From UBA7485 sp050945075 (lineage in GTDB: Bacteria; Bacillota; Clostridia; Eubacteriales; Eubacteriaceae): a stretch of DNA of 25,043 nucleotides. How positions within the stretch are numbered: position 1 is the first letter of the stretch; each line of letters opens with the position of its first letter. The stretch covers positions 1-25,043 of the forward strand of contig JBMNSG010000022.1 of NCBI GenBank assembly GCA_050945075.1. The letters are read 5' to 3'. Shown in pieces: positions 1-6,714 of this stretch. Position numbers and translations under genes: made by a program. Below the pieces are notes generated by a model, which was not told the DNA's origin, ran no database searches, and saw only the letters and a list, made by a program, of their open reading frames with translations.

Positions 1-72
1 TTCAATCCGGTCTTTATCATGATTCTCGGGTTTGATTCCTCCCGGTATTGCGGACCGTTAAGAAGAGCCTGA
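1..72 (+). CDS. Possible 3' end of an unidentified gene cut by the left edge
   Basis: Frame 1 is open from the first base to a TGA at 70-72 and gives 23 residues, starting FNPVFIMILGF and ending CGPLRRA. The start is hydrophobic and the end basic, as in the last membrane helix and tail of a transporter, but this is too short to identify. Two hairpins follow at 84-140, the second with a T-run on the plus strand, which fits a plus-strand gene ending here convergent to leuA. It could equally be chance: 23 open codons are weak evidence. Confidence 0.3.
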   Translation, partial: FNPVFIMILGFDSSRYCGPLRRA

Positions 73-83
73 AAATCCGGAAT

Positions 84-114
84 AAAAAAGCGACAGCTTC
101 GGCTGCCGCTTTTT
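84..114 (-). terminator. Rho-independent terminator of leuA
   Basis: On the minus strand GCGGCAGC-CGAA-GCTGTCGC forms a hairpin with a tetraloop, followed by TTTTTT. It lies about 50 bp past the leuA stop. A T-run on the other side means it could also stop plus-strand transcripts. Confidence 0.8.
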
Positions 115-118
115 GTCT

Positions 119-140
119 GCAGCAAAAATGCTGCTTTTTT
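119..140 (+). terminator. Plus-strand terminator hairpin
   Basis: GCAGCA-AAAA-TGCTGC followed by six T forms a short plus-strand terminator. It sits in tandem with the 84-114 hairpin and suggests a gene arriving from the left. Confidence 0.6.
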
Positions 141-161
141 ATAGAACCATTCGTTCAGGAA

Positions 162-1883
162 TTAGTTTTCCTGATTTTCACCGATCAGATTCACGGCTTC
201 TTCAGCACCGGACAGTCTGCGGTTTACTGCGGACAGCAGTGCCTGAATGGAAGCATCGATAATATCATCGCGTACGCCTGCACCCCAGGTGTAGCCGTCG
301 CCCTTTTCCTGAATCCCGACATAAGCAGCTGCACGGGAAGTGGAGCCGTCATCGAGGGCGTGTTCTGCGTACTGCAGATCCACGTAAGGATCGTCGAGCC
401 ACTGGGTCATGGCGTTGGATACAGCATCGATACGGCCGTTTCCTTCCGCCTTGATGACCTGTTCATCTATGGTTCCGTCTTTCTTCGTAAGCTTGAAGGT
501 CACTTCGGTACCGATTCGCTTGTCGGGAAGCTGATGGAAATGATATTCCGGAATTTCCACCGGTGTTTCAATGTTGACATAGGTCTTCACGAAGATATCG
601 CGGACTTCCGAAGCCGAAAGCTCCTTGTGTTCGTGGTCAGAGACGCTCTTGACTGTATAGCCGAGATCCTGGCGCATATCCTTGGGCAGGTCGTAACCGT
701 ACTTCTGTTCCAGTACATAACCGATTCCGCCCTTGCCGCTCTGAGAGTTAATACGGATAACATCCTTGTCGTATTTCCTTCCCAGGTCCTTGGGGTCAAT
801 CGGAAGATAGGGGACGGTCCACTGTTCGGATTCTTCCAGTTCACGGTAGGTCATACCCTTGGCGATGGCATCCTGATGGCTGCCTGAGAAAGCAGCGAAG
901 ACCAGCGCGCCTGAATACGGCTGACGTTCATAAACATGCATGCGGGTAACACGTTCATAGACTTCCGTGAGCTTGGGCAGATCGGAGAAGTCGAGCTTTG
1001 GATCCACACCATGTGTGTAGAGATTCAGAGCCAGCGTGATGATGTCGACATTCCCGGTCCGTTCGCCGTTGCCGAAGAGTGTACCTTCGATACGGTCTGC
1101 ACCGGCAAGCATTCCCAGTTCCGAGTCAGCCACGGCGTTGCCGCGGTCGTTGTGCGGATGCAGCGAAACGATAACCCGGTCTCTGTATTTCAGATGCTTG
1201 CACATATATTCGATCTGTGAAGCATAAACGTGCGGAAGCGACATTGAAACGGTAACCGGCAGGTTAATGATTACCGGTTTTTCTTCTGTCGGCTGCCAGA
1301 CGTCCAGAACCGCATTACAGATTTTCAGTGCGAAGTCGACTTCGGTGCCGGTGAATGATTCCGGCGAGTATTCAAAACGGTAGTTGCCTTTGGCTTCAGC
1401 TGCCAGATCCTTCAGCAGTTTTGCCCCTTCGACAGCAATGTCGATAATTTCTGATTTGGACTTGCGGAAAACCTGTTCACGCTGAGCCACGGAAGTTGAA
1501 TTGTACAGATGCACAATAGCTGACGGGCAGCCTTCGAGTGCTTCGAAGGTTTTGCGTATAATGTGTTCGCGTGCCTGGGTCAGGACCTGAATGGTGACGT
1601 CGTCGGGAATCAGATTGTTTTCGATGAGTGTGCGCAGAAATTCGTATTCTGTTTCTGAAGCGGCAGGAAAACCAACTTCGATTTCCTTGAAGCCCGCATC
1701 AACCAGTGACTGGAAATATTCAACTTTTTCATCAAGGCTCATCGGAATTATCAGAGCCTGGTTGCCGTCACGGAGATCAACCGAACACCAGATCGGTGCT
1801 TTGGTGATGTATTCCTTATTGACCCAGTCGGTAGATTTTTCCGGCGGCATAAAATAGCCGCGCTTATATTTTTTGTAGTTCAT
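162..1883 (-). CDS. leuA: 2-isopropylmalate synthase
   Basis: Condenses acetyl-CoA with 2-oxoisovalerate, the first committed step of leucine synthesis, in the cytoplasm. The 573-residue protein has the HMGL-like TIM barrel with DLRDGNQAL near residues 36-44 and the metal-binding HPHNDRG near residue 240. The last third fits the leucine-sensing regulatory domain. Length and motifs match the longer LeuA type rather than the ~500-residue enterobacterial form. I chose ATG at 1883 because a GAGGGAGGAG ribosome site sits just before it; a GTG at 1901 would add six residues and use up that site. It lies 34 bp after uppP on the same strand, so the two are probably co-transcribed. No other leu gene and no leader peptide or T-box is visible. 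HMGL relatives such as homocitrate or citramalate synthase are less likely given the length and overall sequence. Confidence 0.93.
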   Translation of the reverse strand: MNYKKYKRGYFMPPEKSTDWVNKEYITKAPIWCSVDLRDGNQALIIPMSLDEKVEYFQSLVDAGFKEIEVGFPAASETEYEFLRTLIENNLIPDDVTIQVLTQAREHIIRKTFEALEGCPSAIVHLYNSTSVAQREQVFRKSKSEIIDIAVEGAKLLKDLAAEAKGNYRFEYSPESFTGTEVDFALKICNAVLDVWQPTEEKPVIINLPVTVSMSLPHVYASQIEYMCKHLKYRDRVIVSLHPHNDRGNAVADSELGMLAGADRIEGTLFGNGERTGNVDIITLALNLYTHGVDPKLDFSDLPKLTEVYERVTRMHVYERQPYSGALVFAAFSGSHQDAIAKGMTYRELEESEQWTVPYLPIDPKDLGRKYDKDVIRINSQSGKGGIGYVLEQKYGYDLPKDMRQDLGYTVKSVSDHEHKELSASEVRDIFVKTYVNIETPVEIPEYHFHQLPDKRIGTEVTFKLTKKDGTIDEQVIKAEGNGRIDAVSNAMTQWLDDPYVDLQYAEHALDDGSTSRAAAYVGIQEKGDGYTWGAGVRDDIIDASIQALLSAVNRRLSGAEEAVNLIGENQEN

Positions 1884-1917
1884 GACTCCTCCCTCTGTCA
1901 CAGCTGCCGGAGCAGCT

Positions 1918-2751
1918 TTATCTGATTACGAATGCATAGACGAGAATAATAATCCCGAGAATGATCCGGTAATAACCGAAAACTTTGAAATTATGGTTTC
2001 TGATGTAACCCATCAGGAACTTGATCGCGAAGACCGAAACGATAAAGGCGACGATCATACCGGTAAGCAGGATTGCTGTTTCCGTTCCGGTGAAACCTAC
2101 GCCGGTAGCCGCAAAGTATTTGACGATTTTCAGACCGCTGGCTCCGAGCATAACCGGAACTGCCAGGAAGAATGAAAATTCTGCAGCTACATAACGCGAG
2201 CAGCCCAGCAGCAGCGCGCCGACAATGGTGGCACCCGAACGTGAAGTACCCGGGATCAGGGCCAGTACCTGGAAAACGCCGATCAGCAGTGCTGTCTTAT
2301 AATCCAGCTGCTGAAAATTGCGGATGGACGGGTGCTTGACCCGGTTCATGTTTTCCACGACAATAAACAATACACCGTAAATAATCAGGGTGATGGCGAC
2401 CGTTGTATAATTGTACAGATATTCTGTAATCACATCATCGAACAGAAGTCCGATAATGGCAGCCGGCACCACCCCGATAAGCACTTTCAGCCACAAATTG
2501 TATGTCTTGTGCCGCTCTGCTTCATTTTTGGTTTTTGACCAGGGCCACAGCTTGTTCCAGTACAGCAGGACAACAGCCAGTATTGATCCGAACTGGATGA
2601 CGACCAGGAACATGTCCCAGAAGCTCTTGGAAACGTTGAGCGGGACCAGCTGTTCAAACAGGATCATATGACCTGTGCTGCTGATCGGAAGCCATTCGGT
2701 AATACCCTGAACAATACCGTAAAAAGCGGCTTTCAGTATTTCGATAAACAT
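1918..2751 (-). CDS. uppP: Undecaprenyl-diphosphatase UppP/BacA
   Basis: Integral membrane enzyme that dephosphorylates undecaprenyl diphosphate to recycle the lipid carrier of peptidoglycan synthesis; overexpression of the family gives bacitracin resistance. The 277-residue protein has the usual family length and is mostly hydrophobic, consistent with about eight membrane segments. Both signature motifs are present: GITEWLPISSTGH near residues 16-28 and PGTSRSGATIVGA near residues 165-178. The ATG at 2751 is preceded by an AGGAG site. It is the first gene of a two-gene minus-strand unit with leuA and is divergent from proC across 189 bp. The pairing with a leucine gene has no obvious functional logic. 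Confidence 0.95.
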   Translation of the reverse strand: MFIEILKAAFYGIVQGITEWLPISSTGHMILFEQLVPLNVSKSFWDMFLVVIQFGSILAVVLLYWNKLWPWSKTKNEAERHKTYNLWLKVLIGVVPAAIIGLLFDDVITEYLYNYTTVAITLIIYGVLFIVVENMNRVKHPSIRNFQQLDYKTALLIGVFQVLALIPGTSRSGATIVGALLLGCSRYVAAEFSFFLAVPVMLGASGLKIVKYFAATGVGFTGTETAILLTGMIVAFIVSVFAIKFLMGYIRNHNFKVFGYYRIILGIIILVYAFVIR

Positions 2752-2842
2752 ATTGATATTTCTGCTCCTGTAAGTTATTCGTTCCTACCATTTTAACACA
2801 AGCATATGGAGACAGTGACAGCTTTTGCTTCATTCAGTGATC

Positions 2843-2873
2843 TTGTAAACTGTTACGCAGAAAATGATATAAT
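2843..2873 (+). promoter_or_regulatory. Putative proC operon promoter
   Basis: A perfect TATAAT at 2868-2873 lies 67 bp before the proC ATG. The best -35 candidate is TTGTAA at 2843-2848, with a long 19-bp spacer, so only the -10 is convincing. Confidence 0.5.
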
Positions 2874-2940
2874 GTTTAAATACGCTTCACAGGCTTCAGG
2901 CCTGCGGGAAATAAACAAATGAAAGTATAAGGAAAGAATC

Positions 2941-3753
2941 ATGAATAAAAAAATCGGATTTATCGGCTGCGGTAATATGGCAACGGCAATGGCAGGCGGA
3001 CTCAGGCAGGCAGAACTGGTTGTACCGGAAAACATTCTTTTATATGATGCAGCGCCTGAAGCGGCTGCTCAGCTGCAGGAAAAGACCGGAGCTGTCGTGA
3101 TGAACAGCGGAGCCGATGTAGCTGCGCAGGCGGATTATCTGGTTCTGGCTGTTAAGCCCTATATTTATCCGGCAGTTCTGAAAGAAATAGCAGGATCTGT
3201 CAAAGACGGGGCAGTGGTTATTGTGATCGCCGTCGGCATCAGCTTTGACGATATAAAAAATGCACTCGGGAAAAATACCAGAACAATCAGGGTTCAGCCC
3301 AGTACTCCGGCTCTGGTCGGCGAATCAGATACGACTGTCTGCCCGGATGATCTGATTACAAAAGAAGAACTGGATGAAATTATCACCATCATGAACAGCT
3401 TTGGTAAAACCGAAGTGATTTCCGAAAAGCTCATGGACGTTGTACCGTCTATTGCCAGCTCTTCTCCGGCCTACGCTCTGATGCTTATCGAAGCTATGGC
3501 AGACGGCGGCGTGCTGCACGGCTTCCCGCGCGACCAGGCCATCCGTCTGGCGGCTCAGTCGGTTTACGGTGCAGCCAAGCTGGTACTGGAAACAGGTGAA
3601 CATCCGGCAGTTCTCAAGGACCGGATCTGCACTCCCGGCGGAACCACAATCGAAGCTGTCAGAACGCTTGAAGACGAAGGTTTCCGCAAAGCTGTCATTG
3701 CAGCAGTAGATGCCTGTGCCAACAAGTCAGCCGGCATGATGAAGAAGGACTGA
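2941..3753 (+). CDS. proC: Pyrroline-5-carboxylate reductase
   Basis: Reduces 1-pyrroline-5-carboxylate to proline with NAD(P)H, the last step of proline synthesis. The 270-residue protein has the expected length. It begins with a Rossmann nucleotide-binding loop, IGFIGCGNMATAM, at residues 5-17. It carries the C-terminal P5CR signature (TPGGTTIEAVRTLEDEGF, around residues 230-248) that forms the dimer and active site. An AAGGAAAG ribosome site precedes the ATG. It is the first gene of a tight run: the tsaB ATG begins one base after the proC stop, so translation is probably coupled. No proAB is in view. In an amino-acid-fermenting anaerobe the enzyme can also act in ornithine or arginine breakdown, but nothing in the local context shows that. 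Confidence 0.95.
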   Translation: MNKKIGFIGCGNMATAMAGGLRQAELVVPENILLYDAAPEAAAQLQEKTGAVVMNSGADVAAQADYLVLAVKPYIYPAVLKEIAGSVKDGAVVIVIAVGISFDDIKNALGKNTRTIRVQPSTPALVGESDTTVCPDDLITKEELDEIITIMNSFGKTEVISEKLMDVVPSIASSSPAYALMLIEAMADGGVLHGFPRDQAIRLAAQSVYGAAKLVLETGEHPAVLKDRICTPGGTTIEAVRTLEDEGFRKAVIAAVDACANKSAGMMKKD

Positions 3754-3754
3754 G

Positions 3755-4453
3755 ATGAAGATTCTGGCAGTAGATGCTTCGACGAATGTTGCCGGATGCG
3801 CGGTCTTGTCTGAAGAAAAGCTGATCGCAGAGGATCTGGTTAATTACAAGCTCAAGCATTCTGAAAAACTCATGCCTGCCATCTCGTCGGTCATGGCAAG
3901 CTCCGGTCTGGCCTACGGAGATCTCGATGCACTGGCTGTAACAGTGGGGCCGGGATCTTTTACCGGCCTCCGCATTGGTATTGCGGCGGTCAAGGGAATC
4001 TGCCAGGCTTCGGGTAAGCAGGTTATCCCCGTTTCAACACTGGAAGCGCTGGCTTACAATCTCCTGTATACAAAAGGGATTGTCTGTCCGCTGCTCGATG
4101 CCAGGCGCCAGCAGGTTTACACGGCACTCTTCAGGACTGACGGGAACGGAAATATTCAGCGCCTGACGGAAGACTGCGCGCTGGAACCGGAAAAGCTGAA
4201 TGCACTGCTGGCAGACTACAGCGAAACTGTTTATCTGATGGGTGACGGGGTCCCGGCTTACGGCGGTCTGCTTATGCAGGATGCGGGACAGGAGCATCCG
4301 CGTCTGGTCGTCAAACCCTATCAGGCACTCGGTCATGCAGCCTCTGTCGCAGCCTGTGCCCAGGATCATCCTGAACGGATGATCGACTTTCATGTACTGG
4401 AGCCGGTGTATCTGCGTCCTTCCTATGCGGAAGAAAAGAAATGCAGAGGATAG
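3755..4453 (+). CDS. tsaB: t6A biosynthesis protein TsaB (YeaZ)
   Basis: Partner of TsaD and TsaE in making threonylcarbamoyladenosine at position 37 of ANN-reading tRNAs. The 232-residue ASKHA-fold protein starts MKILAVDAST and has the conserved VGPGSFTGLRIG segment at residues 64-75. TsaB stabilises and dimerises with TsaD rather than catalysing. It starts one base after proC and its last 13 bases overlap the start of the rimI-type gene. tsaD follows, giving the common Bacillota order tsaB-rimI-tsaD. TsaE and TsaC are not in the window. Confidence 0.93.
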   Translation: MKILAVDASTNVAGCAVLSEEKLIAEDLVNYKLKHSEKLMPAISSVMASSGLAYGDLDALAVTVGPGSFTGLRIGIAAVKGICQASGKQVIPVSTLEALAYNLLYTKGIVCPLLDARRQQVYTALFRTDGNGNIQRLTEDCALEPEKLNALLADYSETVYLMGDGVPAYGGLLMQDAGQEHPRLVVKPYQALGHAASVAACAQDHPERMIDFHVLEPVYLRPSYAEEKKCRG

Positions 4454-5040
4454 ACCCGCACGGACAGGACCGGAACACAGTCCGGGGAACCGGGATAAAA
4501 AATACCGGAACGAAAAGTACGGGGACAGCGGATATCAGCACGATACCGGCCGGTCAGACCGGATGTGATAGTACTGCAGTTTACGGCATTCAGGAAGCCT
4601 GTGAAAGGGATCTTGAAGAGCTTCTGAAAATTGCCGCAGCTTCCGGTCTCAAGGCCAGCAGGGATGACCTGCGATATTCGCTGGAATCCGATTCGAGAAA
4701 ACTGACGGTTTTCCGTATCGATGGACATCCGGCCGGATACATTGAATTGAGCCTTGCCGGAAACGAAGCAGAATTAATCGATATTGCCGTAACACCGGAA
4801 TGCCGCGGAAAAGGTACGGGCAGAAAGCTTGTAGAAGATGCTCAGGCGTTTCTGTGCAGTCTGTCCGCCCGGGCAGAAGCAGGAGCGGGAGAGGCGTCAG
4901 TTTTCCTGGAGGTCCGGGAAGACAACCACAATGCCCGCAGACTTTACAGCGCTGCCGGTTTTACAGAAACCGGCAGGCGGAAAAATTATTACGATGACGG
5001 GACTGACGCTCTGATTATGGTCTGGCGCCAGTCTCTTTGA
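4441..5040 (+). CDS. rimI: RimI-type GNAT N-acetyltransferase with an extended N-terminus
   Basis: GNAT acetyltransferase using acetyl-CoA; the RimI family acetylates the N-terminal alanine of ribosomal protein S18 and perhaps other proteins. The acetyl-CoA loop is at residues 117-130 (VTPECRGKGTGRKL), and the RimI-typical C-terminal part with NARRLYSAAGF follows near residues 162-172. The protein is 199 residues against about 150 for the family. The first ~45 residues are low complexity, rich in Thr, Gly and Asp, and encoded by DNA full of ACCGG near-repeats. No other Met occurs before the last few residues, so a shorter protein would need a GTG or TTG start that I cannot see with a good ribosome site. 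The start overlaps tsaB by 13 nt and the stop lies 26 nt before the tsaD ATG. The acetyltransferase call is strong; the exact substrate and the start are less sure. Confidence 0.85.
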   Translation: MQRIDPHGQDRNTVRGTGIKNTGTKSTGTADISTIPAGQTGCDSTAVYGIQEACERDLEELLKIAAASGLKASRDDLRYSLESDSRKLTVFRIDGHPAGYIELSLAGNEAELIDIAVTPECRGKGTGRKLVEDAQAFLCSLSARAEAGAGEASVFLEVREDNHNARRLYSAAGFTETGRRKNYYDDGTDALIMVWRQSL

Positions 5041-5066
5041 ATGATCTAGATTTACAGGAGCAGTTT

Positions 5067-6101
5067 ATGAAAATACTTGCGATTGAAACCTCCTGCGATG
5101 AGACTGCATGTGCTGTCATTGAAGACGGACGCAGCATTCTCTCCAGTGTCATCAATACGCAGATTCCGATACATACCCGGTATGGCGGGGTGGTACCGGA
5201 GATCGCATCAAGAAACCATGTGATGGATCTTCCCTATGTGATCGATGAAGCATTGGAAAAGGCTCAGATGGAGCTGGCGGATGTAGATGCCATCGCGGTT
5301 ACCCGCGGTCCGGGTCTTGTAGGTGCACTGCTGGTCGGTGTATCCCAGGCGAAGGCCATGGCAGCCGTTCTCGACAAACCGCTCATCGGCGTTCATCATA
5401 TTGAAGGCCATATTGCAGCGAATTATCTCCAGCATCCGGAGCTGAAGCCTCCGTTTCTGTGCCTGGTCGTTTCAGGCGGACATTCCCATCTTGTTTACGT
5501 CAGAGACTATACCGATTTTGAAATTATAGGCAGAACCCGCGACGATGCTGCAGGCGAAGCTTTTGACAAGGTCGCCAGAGTACTGGGCCTGGGTTATCCC
5601 GGCGGTCCGAAAATCGACGCGGCTGCCAGAAACGGAAATCCGCATGCGGTCGAGTTTCCCCGGGTAACACTGGAAAAAGACAGCTATGACTTTTCCTTCT
5701 CGGGACTTAAATCGGCGGTACTGAATTATCTGAATTCGAAAAAACAGAAGGGTGAAGAAGTTGACCGTGACGATATCGCGGCATCCTTCCAGCAGGCGGT
5801 CACCGATGTTCTGGTAGAAAAGACCATCCGCTGTGCCCTGGAAAAGAAAATAGACAAGGTTGTGATTGCGGGCGGTGTTTCTGCCAATTCAGAGCTGCGG
5901 GAGGAACTGGCGAAGGCCTGCGAAAAAAACGGCCTGACCTTCTATTATCCCGATCCGGTTCTCTGTACCGACAATGCAGCCATGATCGGCTCACAGGCCT
6001 ACTATGACTATCTGGCCGGAGAGCGGGCAGACGAACGTCTGGATGCGAAGCCGGGGCTGAAAATCGGCGACGCCCATCACGAAACACCGGCACAGCAGTA
6101 A
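5067..6101 (+). CDS. tsaD: tRNA N6-adenosine threonylcarbamoyltransferase TsaD
   Basis: Catalytic subunit that moves the threonylcarbamoyl group to A37 of tRNA, completing t6A. The 344-residue protein starts MKILAIETSCDETACAVIED and contains the metal-binding VHHIEGHIAANY with His111 and His115, the positions used in characterised TsaD. A glycine-rich ASKHA nucleotide site (VIAGGVSANSELREEL) lies near residue 270. I chose ATG 5067, preceded by CAGGAG at good spacing. A TTG at 5037 would add ten residues, overlap the rimI stop and use up that site. It is the last gene of the run. No terminator follows; its stop codon lies within the first unit of a tandem repeat. Confidence 0.95.
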   Translation: MKILAIETSCDETACAVIEDGRSILSSVINTQIPIHTRYGGVVPEIASRNHVMDLPYVIDEALEKAQMELADVDAIAVTRGPGLVGALLVGVSQAKAMAAVLDKPLIGVHHIEGHIAANYLQHPELKPPFLCLVVSGGHSHLVYVRDYTDFEIIGRTRDDAAGEAFDKVARVLGLGYPGGPKIDAAARNGNPHAVEFPRVTLEKDSYDFSFSGLKSAVLNYLNSKKQKGEEVDRDDIAASFQQAVTDVLVEKTIRCALEKKIDKVVIAGGVSANSELREELAKACEKNGLTFYYPDPVLCTDNAAMIGSQAYYDYLAGERADERLDAKPGLKIGDAHHETPAQQ

Positions 6102-6183
6102 ACATCCGGATTGTGTCGGGAAACATCCGGATCGAGTCGGGAAACATCCGGATTGTGTCGGGAAACGTCGGGATCGTGACGGG
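6100..6183 (+). repeat. Four tandem 21-bp repeats after tsaD
   Basis: Four contiguous 21-bp units run 6100-6120, 6121-6141, 6142-6162 and 6163-6183. Each starts AAACATCCGGAT (degenerate in unit 4) and ends GTCGGG or GACGGG. Units 1 and 3 are identical, unit 2 differs by two bases, and unit 4 is more diverged. The first unit overlaps the tsaD stop codon. The period is a multiple of three and leaves minus-strand frames open with repeated FPDTIRM, but there is no evidence of translation. No T-run terminator is associated. Confidence 0.9.
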
Positions 6184-6245
6184 GACAGCACGGAAATTCC
6201 GTTTTTTGTCCTCCATTTGTCCGATAATTTAAATTTATGCAAAAA

Positions 6246-6280
6246 GAGTTGTTTAATTGTCGCTTTGCTGTTGACAACTC
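6246..6280 (+). promoter_or_regulatory. Inverted repeat over the groESL -35 region
   Basis: GAGTTGT at 6246-6252 and ACAACTC at 6274-6280 form a perfect 7-bp inverted repeat with a 21-bp spacer. The right arm overlaps the TTGACA hexamer (6271-6276). It also lies just outside a copy of TAATTG (6254-6259), the half-site motif of the downstream palindrome. It may be a repressor site or chance. Confidence 0.4.
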
Positions 6281-6299
6281 CATTCTGCGAACCTATAAT
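6271..6299 (+). promoter_or_regulatory. Consensus sigma-A promoter of groESL
   Basis: TTGACA at 6271-6276 and TATAAT at 6294-6299, separated by exactly 17 bp, match the housekeeping consensus perfectly. Transcription should start near 6306, leaving a leader of about 100 nt before groES. Confidence 0.93.
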
Positions 6300-6300
6300 A

Positions 6301-6322
6301 CCTAATTGAGAAAACAATTAGG
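6301..6322 (+). promoter_or_regulatory. Palindromic operator candidate at the groESL start site
   Basis: CCTAATTG-AGAAAA-CAATTAGG is a perfect 8-bp inverted repeat with a 6-bp spacer directly after the -10, covering the predicted transcription start. It is not the HrcA/CIRCE element (TTAGCACTC-N9-GAGTGCTAA) nor a CtsR heptad repeat. Position and symmetry suggest a repressor site for an unidentified regulator. Confidence 0.55.
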
Positions 6323-6405
6323 CAGTACTTAACCATTATTGATATTCACTGCAGAATTCAGGGTATATCAAACTGGTGAACAACATTACACAACGGAGGC
6401 TATAC

Positions 6406-6690
6406 ATGAATCTTAAACCTTTAGGCGACAGAGTCGTTATCCAGGTAAAGGAAGAAGAAGAAAAAATGATCGGCGGCATCCTGCTTCCGGGATCAGCCAA
6501 GGAAAAACCGCAGGAAGGCGTGATCGCAGCAGTTGGCGACGGCGCCTGGTTTGAAGGCAAGCGTCTGCCGATGGATGTCAAGGTCGGCGACAAGGTCATC
6601 TACTCGAAGTACGCTGGAAGCGAAATCAAGATCGACGACGAAGAATATCTGATTTGCCGTCAGGACGATCTGCTGGCAATTGTCGAATAA
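6406..6690 (+). CDS. groES: Co-chaperonin GroES (Cpn10)
   Basis: Ten-kilodalton heptameric lid of the GroEL chamber. The 94-residue protein starts MNLKPLGDRVVIQ, with the mobile loop around residues 18-30 (KMIGGILLPGSAK) that contacts GroEL. The loop reads GGILLP where GGIVLP is more usual, a conservative change. The C-terminal half ends in the usual strand pair (EEYLICRQDDLLAIVE). I chose ATG 6406 because ACGGAGG lies just upstream; a GTG at 6376 would add ten non-conserved residues. It is followed after 24 bp by groEL, and both are driven by the consensus promoter at 6271-6299. Confidence 0.96.
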   Translation: MNLKPLGDRVVIQVKEEEEKMIGGILLPGSAKEKPQEGVIAAVGDGAWFEGKRLPMDVKVGDKVIYSKYAGSEIKIDDEEYLICRQDDLLAIVE

Positions 6691-6714
6691 CGGTTTTTCA
6701 AACGGAGGAATAAT

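Noticed and set aside
48..887. Long plus-strand open frame opposite leuA
   Set aside because: It lies antisense within a clear leuA gene and its protein resembles no family; it is a frame shadow.
6100..6183. CRISPR array
   Set aside because: Units are 21 bp and contiguous with no spacers, and no cas genes are present.
5800..6216. Minus-strand frame with repeated FPDTIRM
   Set aside because: The repeat comes from the 21-bp DNA period, the rest is antisense to tsaD, and no ribosome site is seen.
6240..6405. CIRCE element for HrcA at groESL
   Set aside because: No TTAGCACTC-N9-GAGTGCTAA or near match could be found in the leader; the palindrome present has a different sequence and spacing.
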